64,000 nt of DNA from assembly GCF_007830265.1 (NCBI RefSeq), contig NZ_VLKE01000001.1:6758001-6822000 (forward strand), given 5' to 3'. This DNA is from Micromonospora olivasterospora (GTDB lineage: Bacteria; Actinomycetota; Actinomycetes; Mycobacteriales; Micromonosporaceae). Of this stretch, positions 9,453-17,500 are shown one piece after another. A program made the translations under genes and the position numbers. How positions within the stretch are numbered: position 1 is the first letter of the stretch; each line of letters opens with the position of its first letter. The notes under the pieces were generated by a model. The model made no database searches and was not told the origin of the DNA. It worked only from the letters and a program-made list of their open reading frames with translations.

Positions 9453-10310
9453 TCACGATTGCCCCTCGGATTCGATGAGGAGCAATTCCCATTCCTTCTC
9501 CAGGGCTTGATTGATTCGATGATCGCGGGCGATGGCTTCCTTGAACCAGGCGATGGTGGCGGGCGCCATGGCGAGAATCTGGTTGTAGTTGAGGGCGGCC
9601 GGGTTCATGCCAAACAGCAGCCCGGTCTTGAAGAGCGTGCCTGAGGTGGCGATGGTGTGCCCGAGCAGCAGCATGGAGGTCAGTTTGGCGTGCTCCAGCT
9701 TCCGTTGCGTTGCGGTACCGCCGGTGGCGTAGCTCTTGAGAAGCCAGTACCCGCGGATGATCGCGGACACGACGGCAGGAGTAATGCCCATCGTCAAGAA
9801 ATGGCGCAGGTCGTAGCCGTTCGTATACATGTAGCGGGCGACGTCGGTCCAGGGCACCTTGACACCGGAGGGGACCAATGCGAACGGCGAATTGACCTGG
9901 CCGAGTTGAAGCAGGCTGAAGAACGGGGGCTGCAGGCCGGCAGGTGTGTAGACATCTGAGAGCAGATGGCGCACCTGGGTGATGAGGGCGGTGATCAGGC
10001 CGACCGGGTCGTGGTCGGTGGCGACCTGGACCAGTTTCCCTGCCTTGTCGATGTAGGTGCCGGTGCCGTGCATGAGATCTGCCACGCCGTAGAGGAATCC
10101 CAGGGCCGGATCGTGGCCGAGGCTCTGGAGCCGATGGATAGCCGGCCGCATGCCGCTGACCAGGCCACCGGTGGCCTTCGTGGTGGAGGCGTCATAGGGC
10201 ACTTTGGCCAGCTTTTCGAAGCCCTTGAGGAATCGGGCGTGGACGTCTTGAGCCCGATCCTTGTCCTTGAGCCATTTGGTGAGCGGCGATCCCGTGTACT
10301 TCTTGCCCAG
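9453..10310 (-). pseudogene. 5'-truncated hypothetical gene cut by the insertion sequence
   Basis: The frame is open from the IS edge at 10310 (LGKKYTGSPLTKWLKDKD, then HARFLKGFEKLAKVP) to the stop at 9453, 285 residues, with no start codon except an internal GTG at 10202. Features are GHDPALGFLYGVADLM, HLLSDVYTPAGLQPP, and helical, moderately hydrophobic C-terminal segments. I have a weak memory of similar GHDP...HLLSD proteins in accessory regions, without a known function. The 5' end is lost: the DNA beyond the IS (11816 on) is an unrelated gene on the other strand, so this is not a simple insertion. Confidence 0.6.
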
Positions 10311-11815
10311 TACGGCAGCCGCCAGTTGCTAGCTGACCAGGGTGTAGTCCCGGTTCAGCCGTGTGCGTTGGTGGAACCAGCGGGCGCGGGCCTGGTGACG
10401 GCGTCGCCAGTTGAGCCAGTGCGTGGCGTGGCCGGGTGGTTTCGGATGCTGGAGGGCGTTGGCGAGTAGTCGTTTGACCTCGGGGACGGTCAGCGGGATC
10501 ATTCCGGGCTCGGGTGGCGGCGGCTGGTCCGGTGTGCTTGGCGGCGGTGCCTGGGTGTCGGTGCGGTCGGCGAGGTGGGCGGCGGTGACCGCGCAGACCG
10601 CGAGGGCGGCCATGACCAGCACGGTGTGCCGCTGGATCGCGGTGTAGAGCCTCGCTTGGCACTGGTCCAGGCCGAAGTGGTCCTTGCTGAACTCGAAATC
10701 TTCCTCGACCGGCCAGCGCAGCCCGGCAGCGCGGATCAGCCTCGTCTTGGTCAGGATCTGCCCCTCGGGCACATGGCAGTAGTGGAAGGCCAGTTCACCG
10801 CTGCGCAGGTGACGGCGGATGAGCAGATGATGGCGAGGCGAGGCGGTGGCGATCCACGCCCAGGCATACCAGCGCTGTCCCTTCGACCCGGTACCGGCCG
10901 AGCGGACCTCCCACCGACGCTTGTCCTTGACCAGCAGCGTGACGGCCTGTGCGCAGGTCAGTTTCGCTTCGGAGGGCAGGTCGATCATGAAGGTGGCAGC
11001 GACCCGCAGCACGTACGCCTGCCCGTGCTGCTCGAAGAACTCCCGTAGTTGTGTGCAGTTGCCGTACACCTCGTCGCCGCAGGCGAAGTCGAATACCAGG
11101 CCGTCGGCGAACGCATCAGCACAGATATCGATGGCCAGCTGGCCCTTGGTGCGGAACTCCACCTCCGGCGGCAGTCCCATACCGGCCGAGGCCCGGGGGT
11201 CGGTGATGTGCTCGGCCGGGATCCACTGACGCGCCCCGATCAACGCGTGCCCCGTCTTCTCCCGAACGTAGGACAGGTGCACCGTGTTGATCCCGTTCGC
11301 GACCCGGCCCGCGCACCCCATGTACTGCCGCTTCACCCCGCACGTCGCCTTGCCCTGCTTGGGCTGGCCCGTCTCGTCCAACGCGCCGACGACCAGGCCA
11401 CGCCGCCGCCGACGGCGCGCCGCCTCGTCCAGACCCGCAGCGGCGAACCGCCGGACCTGGCTCATCGCGGCCGTCGTGTCCCACACCGCCCGGTTCAGCA
11501 GCCGCTGCGTGCGGTCCGGCGTGGCGTCCCCGACCTGCTCGGCGATGGTCCACCCGTTGCGCTTCGGCACCTGGCTGACCAGCGCCGATATGTATCTTCC
11601 CGCGTGCTGCCACGTCTGCGTTCGGGCGAAGCACGACCGCAGCCGCTGCAACAGCCCGGCCCGTTCCCGCACCGCGCGCCCAGCCGCTACCCTGGCAACC
11701 GCAGCCGCCTTCGATCTTGTAGTCCTCACAAACACATGATCGACAGGCGGCTGCGTCCACGTTGCACGCCCCCACCGCGTCCCGCGAGGTCAGACCACCA
11801 ATGGCGGCTGCCGTA
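10311..11815. mobile_element. IS701-family insertion sequence, copy 1 (1505 bp)
   Basis: The ends are TACGGCAGCCGCCA at 10311 and its inverted counterpart ending GGCTGCCGTA at 11815. The length and sequence match the copy at 15611-17115, with one difference seen, at 10836 (A here, G at 16136), which is silent in the transposase. The flanking tetranucleotides differ (CCAG on the left, CTAA on the right), so there is no target duplication. This implies recombination or deletion after insertion. Confidence 0.92.
10329..11735 (-). CDS. IS701-family transposase
   Basis: This is a 468-residue DDE transposase of the IS701 group. The acidic triad appears as D120 in GALDETGQPKQGK, D221 in DFACGDEVYGNC and E344 or E345 in WPVEEDFEFSKDHFGLDQ, together with the family motif VKRQYMGCAGRVANG. 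The start is the GTG at 11735. The gene fills the element and is intact, so this copy may be active. The protein is identical to that of the second copy, which implies recent movement or gene conversion. Confidence 0.92.
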   Translation of the reverse strand: MFVRTTRSKAAAVARVAAGRAVRERAGLLQRLRSCFARTQTWQHAGRYISALVSQVPKRNGWTIAEQVGDATPDRTQRLLNRAVWDTTAAMSQVRRFAAAGLDEAARRRRRRGLVVGALDETGQPKQGKATCGVKRQYMGCAGRVANGINTVHLSYVREKTGHALIGARQWIPAEHITDPRASAGMGLPPEVEFRTKGQLAIDICADAFADGLVFDFACGDEVYGNCTQLREFFEQHGQAYVLRVAATFMIDLPSEAKLTCAQAVTLLVKDKRRWEVRSAGTGSKGQRWYAWAWIATASPRHHLLIRRHLRSGELAFHYCHVPEGQILTKTRLIRAAGLRWPVEEDFEFSKDHFGLDQCQARLYTAIQRHTVLVMAALAVCAVTAAHLADRTDTQAPPPSTPDQPPPPEPGMIPLTVPEVKRLLANALQHPKPPGHATHWLNWRRRHQARARWFHQRTRLNRDYTLVS

Positions 11816-12171
11816 CTAAGCCCGGATTCGAGCCTGGCCCCGAGCCAGGCCCAACGCCTGATCCTGACCCTGGTACCGGACCCGGGCCTGGCCCTAGTCG
11901 TGGGCCGGGGCCCGAGCCAGCACCGAGGCCGAAGGTCGACTACTTCTTCGGGAGCAAGACCCTCGACGCGACGCACTACGGACTAGATTTCAAGAAGCTC
12001 ATGGATGAGGTGATTCAGCACTTGGCCGCCTCGCCGGGAGTCAACTTAAAGGTCCGCGTCGAGATCGAGGCCGAAGCCGTTCATGGATTCTCGGAGTTTC
12101 AAGTCCGCACGATCTCGGAGAACAGCAACGCTCTGAAGTTCGACCAAGCTGGCTTCGAAGAACAGCACTGA
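11816..12171 (+). pseudogene. 3' fragment of a DUF499-type defence ATPase
   Basis: The frame is open from the IS edge to TGA at 12169-12171. It has a Pro/Gly/Glu-rich linker (about 11821-11930) and then a compact C-terminal domain (VDYFFGSKTLDATHYGLDFK, IQHLAASPGVNLKVRVEIEA, RTISENSNALKF, GFEEQH). That linker-plus-domain pattern matches the C-terminus of large DUF499 ATPases, which in other genomes accompany DUF1156 methylases, helicases and nucleases in phage-defence islands. Everything upstream, including the P-loop domain, is missing, removed at the IS boundary. It is therefore non-functional. The family call rests on remembered motifs. Confidence 0.6.
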
Positions 12172-12444
12172 GCGACGGGCCTGGCACAGAAGCGTCCGGC
12201 TTGCCCAGCCTCGCTCGGCGGCCCGGCAAGGCCTCTGCGCTTACGATGGGTTGGAAGGCAATCAGGGACCGTTACGTCTGCATGTGCACGCCAGCGCAAC
12301 GAGGCCATCCGCCGCAGGGCAGGCATAATGCGGGCGCCCCCGTCGCACTCCGCCCGTCGACTCCTCCGTCGCCGCTCATGGTGGAGATAAAATGCGCAAC
12401 TAGGGCTACGGGATTCGTCTGCCGTCACCAAGGAGGAAAGAGAC
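12172..12444. other. Spacer between the ATPase fragment and the restriction gene
   Basis: No natural reading frame was seen in these 273 bases. A strong ribosome-binding sequence AAGGAGG lies at 12430-12436, ahead of the Mrr-like gene. Confidence 0.4.
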
Positions 12445-13418
12445 TTAAACAGCGATTCGGCAAACCTGCGCACTTGGCTCTCAGAGGTAGACAGCAGCTG
12501 GATTGAAGGCGATGACGAAGGCCGGCAGATCTGGCAATTTCCCAGCGACGAACTGCTAGACGAATACCTGTTGTCGATAAAGAGTCGACCCGAACACGAT
12601 GTTCGAGCTGTTCTAACCCGACTGCTCATCCCTTCAGTCTCATTAGGGCTCGATCACATGAACTTCGAGCTGTATCTTGGACTGAAGTCTCAGGCAGATC
12701 CACAGGCGAAGGAAGCACTCGAAGCCTTCAACAATCAGCACTTCAGCAGAGTTCTCCGTTATTACTCTGGAAAAACCGACCAACCGCCCTGGGAGGGCAT
12801 CACTTGGGTGATGGATTTACTGCCGCGACACCCCGTGTAGCACTGGAGGTTCTGGAGGCATACTTTAAGGCACATGCGTTACATCTCTCCGATTCGATGA
12901 TTCACGCACTATCCGATGCAGAAGAAATCATCCGCGCCCGCTACATCGGTTTACCAGACTCAGCCGAGGAGCGACGGCAGCATCTACTCAGTTTATCCTC
13001 TCGGCAATTCGAGCAAATTGTCGAACATTTGTTTGATGCGATGGGGTATGACACTGAACTGACCCCGCCTCAGCGCGATGGCGGGCGTGACATCATCGCG
13101 ACGAGGAGAGACGCGGGTCGGCAAGAGCACATATTCATCGAATGCAAGAGATACGAGGCCAAGATAGGCGTCCGACTCGTTCGGGAACTGGTGGGCGTCG
13201 TGTCTTCGTCGCTAGCAAACAAGGGCATCCTGGTAACAACGTCTACTTTCACGGCAGGCGCCCACGCCTTTGCTCAACGCGATCACCGGATCGACTTGCT
13301 GCCGGGGGCAGAGCTTGTAACTCTGATTAACGAGCATCTTGGCTGGGACTGGCCGGCGCGGCTCGAGCGTCTAGGAGGACATCGACCGTTCGGAAGGCTC
13401 AGAGCCGCCCGCGCCTAA
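12445..13418 (+). pseudogene. Mrr-like restriction endonuclease with one frameshift
   Basis: The N-terminal half (LIPSVSLGLDHMNFELYLGL ... WEGITWVMDLLPRHP) is in one frame to the stop at 12838. The C-terminal half (VALEVLEAYFKAHALHLSD onward) continues in another frame from about 12830. The catalytic domain has the PD-(D/E)XK nuclease pattern FEQIVEHLFDAMGYDTEL, QRDGGRDIIATRR and FIECKRYEAKIG, with D, E and K present. One extra C in the CCCC run near 12830 would restore a single protein. A good ribosome-binding site precedes it at 12430-12436, but no ATG, GTG or TTG sits at proper spacing; TTA is at 12445 and the first TTG is at 12571. It is probably inactivated; a sequencing error is possible. 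It likely belonged with the DUF499 fragment. Confidence 0.75.
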
Positions 13419-13796
13419 TCGCTGACCGTGGAACGGGTTGGGCCGTGATGCATAGGTCGGGTTAACCAGGCGGAGTTAGTGGCAGTCACTACAATCTTTC
13501 AACAGGACTCAATATCCAGGCCGAGTAAGTACTCAACCGCTGGCGGCTACTTACCGTCAGGAGTCTGCCGGATGACTCACACCGAATTTAATTGGGCTAG
13601 ATTGATCCGGGTTCGAGGGTCAGACGTACAAAAAGCCACCTGACCCTGTGGGACTGTGCTAAAGAATGCCGATACCTCCGAGGCCGGCGACGCCAAGGTC
13701 TCGATCATCACGGCTAAGGGCTCAAGCCATGCCGGACTCGGAGGTCGGGAACTCCCTCGCGGAGGCAGACCCTCTGCCTCTGCGCCTCTGCGGTAG
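13419..13796. other. Non-coding gap with a terminator-like hairpin
   Basis: These 378 bases lie between two convergent genes. AGGGTCAG at 13616-13623 pairs with CTGACCCT at 13640-13647, a short hairpin with an A-rich loop that could end transcription. GTAAGTA and TACTTAC also form a weak inverted repeat near 13525-13555. No gene was recognised. Confidence 0.4.
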
Positions 13797-14816
13797 CTAC
13801 GCCAGGGGATGGGCTTCGTTGGTGAGGGCTGCGAGCGCCGCGGCGACTTCTTGGAGGCTCGCCCGCACGTAGGTCGTGGTCGTGCCTACGTCGCCGCCGC
13901 TGTCCGAGTGACCAGCGTAGGCGCGAGCCACGGCATAGCCGAAGTTCCGCTCCACCCACGTCAGCGTCGTGTGCCGCAACCAGTGCGTGCTGATCTGCTG
14001 CACATACACCCACGGCAGGTGCTCACCGATACGAACCCACAGGTGGTCATACCGTCGGTACGTGATCGGCTGCCCGTTCCGGTACCGCAGCAACTGGCCC
14101 ATTCCTGTGGCGTACCGCTCCTCGGCATGCCGCTGCAGGTATCTCATCAGGGTCGGTGACACCGGCTGCCACCGCACCGTGTCCCCCTTCTCCCGCAGCA
14201 GGATCAGGCACTGGTCCGGGTCGAGGTCGACCGGACGCAACGCCAGCGCACCGCCGCGCCGGCACGCCGTCTCGGTATGCAGCCGCAGCAGCAGACTGTC
14301 CAACGCCGGATCATCACCGGTGCTGGCGGCCACGGCGTTGATCTCCGCCAGCCGGCTGTCCGCCACCGCACGCCGGGTGCTCGGCAACCGCCGCGGCTTG
14401 GCCACCTTCAGCGCGGGATTGTCCGCCGCCGCGATGAACCCGTCGGCGACCGCCCGCTTGTACAGGCACCGCAGCGCCGCGATCAGATGCTCCGCCGCAC
14501 TGCGCCCGCCACGGGCGTTGCGCCGGGCCACCACGTGCGTCTTGACGTACTCCGCCAACTGCTCGATCTCCGACGGGGTGGGCTCGTCGAGCCGTCGCTG
14601 TCCCCAGTGCTCCAGGACCCGATTCCAGTACGAGCCATACGCCCGCCTCGTACCGGCGGTGACCGCCGCGGACACGACCGGAACGTACTCGGCGAACGTC
14701 GGCGCCGGTGGGCGCTCCGCCGCCGCCTGAACAAGATCAGCCGGCGAGATACCCATCCGCGCCAGCAACAACCGGGCGGCATCCAACTCCGCTCGCCCCG
14801 CCGGGGTGTCGCTCAT
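13797..14816 (-). CDS. Tyrosine recombinase (pair B, copy 1)
   Basis: This is a 339-residue integrase with an N-terminal core-binding domain (RAYGSYWNRVLEHWGQRRLD; LIAALRCLYKRAVADGFI) and a catalytic domain holding the Arg of TACRRGGALALR, a Lys in REKGDTVRW, HWLRH, GHSDSGG and the Tyr in TTTYVRASLQE. All catalytic residues are present. Its ATG overlaps the stop of the upstream AbrB-like gene (ATGA at 14813-14816), so the pair is translationally coupled. The same two-gene arrangement recurs at 29035-30562. This suggests a transposition or integration module in which the AbrB-like protein is a dedicated partner. The target is inferred only from the tRNA-like sequence at 15408-15429. Confidence 0.88.
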   Translation of the reverse strand: MSDTPAGRAELDAARLLLARMGISPADLVQAAAERPPAPTFAEYVPVVSAAVTAGTRRAYGSYWNRVLEHWGQRRLDEPTPSEIEQLAEYVKTHVVARRNARGGRSAAEHLIAALRCLYKRAVADGFIAAADNPALKVAKPRRLPSTRRAVADSRLAEINAVAASTGDDPALDSLLLRLHTETACRRGGALALRPVDLDPDQCLILLREKGDTVRWQPVSPTLMRYLQRHAEERYATGMGQLLRYRNGQPITYRRYDHLWVRIGEHLPWVYVQQISTHWLRHTTLTWVERNFGYAVARAYAGHSDSGGDVGTTTTYVRASLQEVAAALAALTNEAHPLA

Positions 14817-15295
14817 GCGCGATCACCTCCAAGGGCCGCCGCGTGGGCCTGGGCGATCATCGCATCCAGCGCAGCCGGAGGGTGCACCACGAGCCGGGAG
14901 GTGTCCGGCTCGGCCGCCAGGAACACGCGGTCGCCGGCGGTGAGCCCACACCAGTGCCGGACCACGGCCGGCAGCCGCAGGTGCCCCTCCTTGGTCACGG
15001 CGAATACGCCCTGCTGATCGGCGGCTACGATGATCAGTCCGCGATGTTCCCGGATGTCGAGTCGCCGGCCGGGAGCCCAGCCGAGGGCCTTCATCGCGGT
15101 CCGGTCCGCGACCCGCCCACGGGAATCGAGGGTGACCAGGCCGTAGACGGTGCTCACAGCGCGACGGGAGACGAGTCTCGCCAACGGCAAGGGCGGTCGC
15201 TTGATTGCGCCTGCCGATGACTTCCTGCGGCCAGCGCTCAGCTGACCTGGCAGAACCACAGCCGGGATGACAGCGGAGACAGCCTGGTTACTCAC
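14813..15295 (-). CDS. AbrB/MazE/SpoVT-like DNA-binding protein, recombinase partner (copy 1)
   Basis: The product has a central and C-terminal region with swapped-hairpin AbrB-type features: VYGLVTLDSRGRVADRTAM, LGWAPGRRLDIREHRGLIIV, and then a second repeat, GVFAVTKEGHLRLPAVVRHW with CGLTAGDRVFLAAEPDTSRL. Such proteins bind DNA as dimers and often act as transition-state regulators or antitoxins. Here it directly precedes and overlaps a tyrosine recombinase, so a regulatory or directionality role in recombination is inferred. The start is GTG at 15295; a frame with a few extra residues begins at 15307. It resembles the protein at 30068-30562 in layout and in the C-terminal repeat. Confidence 0.65.
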   Translation of the reverse strand: MSNQAVSAVIPAVVLPGQLSAGRRKSSAGAIKRPPLPLARLVSRRAVSTVYGLVTLDSRGRVADRTAMKALGWAPGRRLDIREHRGLIIVAADQQGVFAVTKEGHLRLPAVVRHWCGLTAGDRVFLAAEPDTSRLVVHPPAALDAMIAQAHAAALGGDRA

Positions 15296-15407
15296 TCCGC
15301 CCACCACCCCGCATGCGGGGCCGCCATGGGCTTACAGAGAGTGAACGATGGTGGTTGAAGCCGCTCAACCACCGGTCCGCAAAACGTCGCACGGTTGCTA
15401 CGCGGGA

Positions 15408-15429
15408 GTGTCCGAGGGGGGAGCTGAAC
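15408..15429 (-). other. tRNA 3'-end-like sequence, candidate att remnant
   Basis: Read on the minus strand, the segment looks like the 3' half of a T-arm followed by an acceptor stem ending CTCGGACAC, as in some actinobacterial tRNA-Leu or tRNA-Ser genes. It closely matches 30673-30695 beside the second recombinase module. No complete tRNA is present. I infer an attachment-site relic. Confidence 0.4.
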
Positions 15430-15440
15430 ACAAATTTGCA

Positions 15441-15463
15441 GCACCCATGCTCAGCATGGGTGC
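15441..15463. repeat. Inverted repeat next to the att-like sequence
   Basis: GCACCCATGCT at 15441-15451 pairs perfectly with AGCATGGGTGC at 15453-15463 across one base. It lies 12 bases past the tRNA-like segment, similar to the placing of the hairpin at 30708-30736. It could be a recombinase or AbrB-protein binding site. Confidence 0.55.
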
Positions 15464-15610
15464 TCATGCCGCAATTTTAGCAGTCTGCCGAGAGGAAGTT
15501 GCCTCGCCCGAACCGTCTCGCTAACGTCGACGGCGTGATCGTCAAATCGGGACGGGAGACTGGGGACTCCTATGGGCAGACTGTTATCGAGCGGTCAAAG
15601 CCCTGACTAG

Positions 15611-17115
15611 TACGGCAGCCGCCAGTTGCTAGCTGACCAGGGTGTAGTCCCGGTTCAGCCGTGTGCGTTGGTGGAACCAGCGGGCGCGGGCCTGGTGACG
15701 GCGTCGCCAGTTGAGCCAGTGCGTGGCGTGGCCGGGTGGTTTCGGATGCTGGAGGGCGTTGGCGAGTAGTCGTTTGACCTCGGGGACGGTCAGCGGGATC
15801 ATTCCGGGCTCGGGTGGCGGCGGCTGGTCCGGTGTGCTTGGCGGCGGTGCCTGGGTGTCGGTGCGGTCGGCGAGGTGGGCGGCGGTGACCGCGCAGACCG
15901 CGAGGGCGGCCATGACCAGCACGGTGTGCCGCTGGATCGCGGTGTAGAGCCTCGCTTGGCACTGGTCCAGGCCGAAGTGGTCCTTGCTGAACTCGAAATC
16001 TTCCTCGACCGGCCAGCGCAGCCCGGCAGCGCGGATCAGCCTCGTCTTGGTCAGGATCTGCCCCTCGGGCACATGGCAGTAGTGGAAGGCCAGTTCACCG
16101 CTGCGCAGGTGACGGCGGATGAGCAGATGATGGCGGGGCGAGGCGGTGGCGATCCACGCCCAGGCATACCAGCGCTGTCCCTTCGACCCGGTACCGGCCG
16201 AGCGGACCTCCCACCGACGCTTGTCCTTGACCAGCAGCGTGACGGCCTGTGCGCAGGTCAGTTTCGCTTCGGAGGGCAGGTCGATCATGAAGGTGGCAGC
16301 GACCCGCAGCACGTACGCCTGCCCGTGCTGCTCGAAGAACTCCCGTAGTTGTGTGCAGTTGCCGTACACCTCGTCGCCGCAGGCGAAGTCGAATACCAGG
16401 CCGTCGGCGAACGCATCAGCACAGATATCGATGGCCAGCTGGCCCTTGGTGCGGAACTCCACCTCCGGCGGCAGTCCCATACCGGCCGAGGCCCGGGGGT
16501 CGGTGATGTGCTCGGCCGGGATCCACTGACGCGCCCCGATCAACGCGTGCCCCGTCTTCTCCCGAACGTAGGACAGGTGCACCGTGTTGATCCCGTTCGC
16601 GACCCGGCCCGCGCACCCCATGTACTGCCGCTTCACCCCGCACGTCGCCTTGCCCTGCTTGGGCTGGCCCGTCTCGTCCAACGCGCCGACGACCAGGCCA
16701 CGCCGCCGCCGACGGCGCGCCGCCTCGTCCAGACCCGCAGCGGCGAACCGCCGGACCTGGCTCATCGCGGCCGTCGTGTCCCACACCGCCCGGTTCAGCA
16801 GCCGCTGCGTGCGGTCCGGCGTGGCGTCCCCGACCTGCTCGGCGATGGTCCACCCGTTGCGCTTCGGCACCTGGCTGACCAGCGCCGATATGTATCTTCC
16901 CGCGTGCTGCCACGTCTGCGTTCGGGCGAAGCACGACCGCAGCCGCTGCAACAGCCCGGCCCGTTCCCGCACCGCGCGCCCAGCCGCTACCCTGGCAACC
17001 GCAGCCGCCTTCGATCTTGTAGTCCTCACAAACACATGATCGACAGGCGGCTGCGTCCACGTTGCACGCCCCCACCGCGTCCCGCGAGGTCAGACCACCA
17101 ATGGCGGCTGCCGTA
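15611..17115. mobile_element. IS701-family insertion sequence, copy 2 (1505 bp)
   Basis: The terminal inverted repeats begin TACGGCAGCCGCCA and end GGCTGCCGTA, flanked on both sides by CTAG (15607-15610 and 17116-17119). This is a 4-bp target duplication of the YTAR type expected for IS701 elements. The element is intact and was therefore inserted here directly. It sits between recombinase module B1 and the EACC1-like gene. Confidence 0.95.
15629..17035 (-). CDS. IS701-family transposase
   Basis: This protein is identical to the 468-residue transposase at 10329-11735 and has the same DDE residues (D120, D221, E344 or E345). The nucleotide sequence differs at one silent position (16136). The intact frame, correct terminal repeats and target duplication suggest a recently active copy. 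Confidence 0.93.
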   Translation of the reverse strand: MFVRTTRSKAAAVARVAAGRAVRERAGLLQRLRSCFARTQTWQHAGRYISALVSQVPKRNGWTIAEQVGDATPDRTQRLLNRAVWDTTAAMSQVRRFAAAGLDEAARRRRRRGLVVGALDETGQPKQGKATCGVKRQYMGCAGRVANGINTVHLSYVREKTGHALIGARQWIPAEHITDPRASAGMGLPPEVEFRTKGQLAIDICADAFADGLVFDFACGDEVYGNCTQLREFFEQHGQAYVLRVAATFMIDLPSEAKLTCAQAVTLLVKDKRRWEVRSAGTGSKGQRWYAWAWIATASPRHHLLIRRHLRSGELAFHYCHVPEGQILTKTRLIRAAGLRWPVEEDFEFSKDHFGLDQCQARLYTAIQRHTVLVMAALAVCAVTAAHLADRTDTQAPPPSTPDQPPPPEPGMIPLTVPEVKRLLANALQHPKPPGHATHWLNWRRRHQARARWFHQRTRLNRDYTLVS

Positions 17116-17173
17116 CTAGCATGTCGCTCGTCAGGGCTTTGCTCTGTCGCATCGACTCTGGGATATGATTTGT

Positions 17174-17500
17174 CTACCGGCTCTCTTCATCCAGCAATGG
17201 TTCAAGTTGCCGAAGCAGGGTCGCTCGGTTGACGTTGGGCGGTAGCTCGATCCGCAGGCTGATGTTCGCTCCCTCGACTGTCAGCACCGCCGGCTTCTGA
17301 TGGTTGCGAAGGCGCCAGTTGCGTATCGAGGTGACCAACGCCTCCGCCTGTGGCTGCAGCGTGGCCAGGGTGGCGAGGTTCGCCAGCACGGCAATCCCCT
17401 CGATCGCCACGGTGATGGCACCGCTGTCGCGAACCCCGTCATAGGGCAGGTCGAGTTCCTCGATCACTTCCGGCGGTAGCAGTAGCTTGACGCTCGTCAC
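17174..17500 (-). CDS. EACC1-like small conflict-system component
   Basis: The 108-residue product has a variable N-terminus (KLLLPPEVIEELDLPYDG), a central helical segment (GAITVAIEGIAVLANLATLA ... EALVTSIRNWRLRNHQKP) and a C-terminal two-strand unit (AVLTVEGANISLRIELPPNV). This follows the layout of the effector-associated constant component 1 (EACC1) family, small proteins encoded beside caspase or other effectors in actinobacterial conflict systems. The GTG start at 17500 overlaps the stop of the caspase-EAL gene (GTGA), so the two are coupled. The known association of EACC1 with caspases supports the call. A regulatory or adaptor role is inferred. Confidence 0.65.
   Translation of the reverse strand: MTSVKLLLPPEVIEELDLPYDGVRDSGAITVAIEGIAVLANLATLATLQPQAEALVTSIRNWRLRNHQKPAVLTVEGANISLRIELPPNVNRATLLRQLEPLLDEESR

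Larger units (their letters stand above)
15296..15610. other. Upstream region of recombinase module B1
   Basis: This spacer of about 315 bases carries the tRNA-3'-end-like sequence (15408-15429), an inverted repeat (15441-15463), a stretch without natural coding frames, and the CTAG target duplication of the insertion sequence (15607-15610). It presumably includes the promoter of the module. Confidence 0.5.

Noticed and set aside
11049..11819. A 256-codon plus-strand frame in the IS, repeated in copy 2
   Set aside because: It is antisense to the transposase and only appears twice because the IS does.
11821..11930. Proline/glycine repeat as a separate small gene
   Set aside because: The frame continues without break into the DUF499-like C-terminal domain and fits the linker of that protein.
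13604..13650. tRNA-like GGGTTCGAGG sequence
   Set aside because: No acceptor or anticodon stem can be formed around it; a short terminator-like hairpin explains the sequence better.
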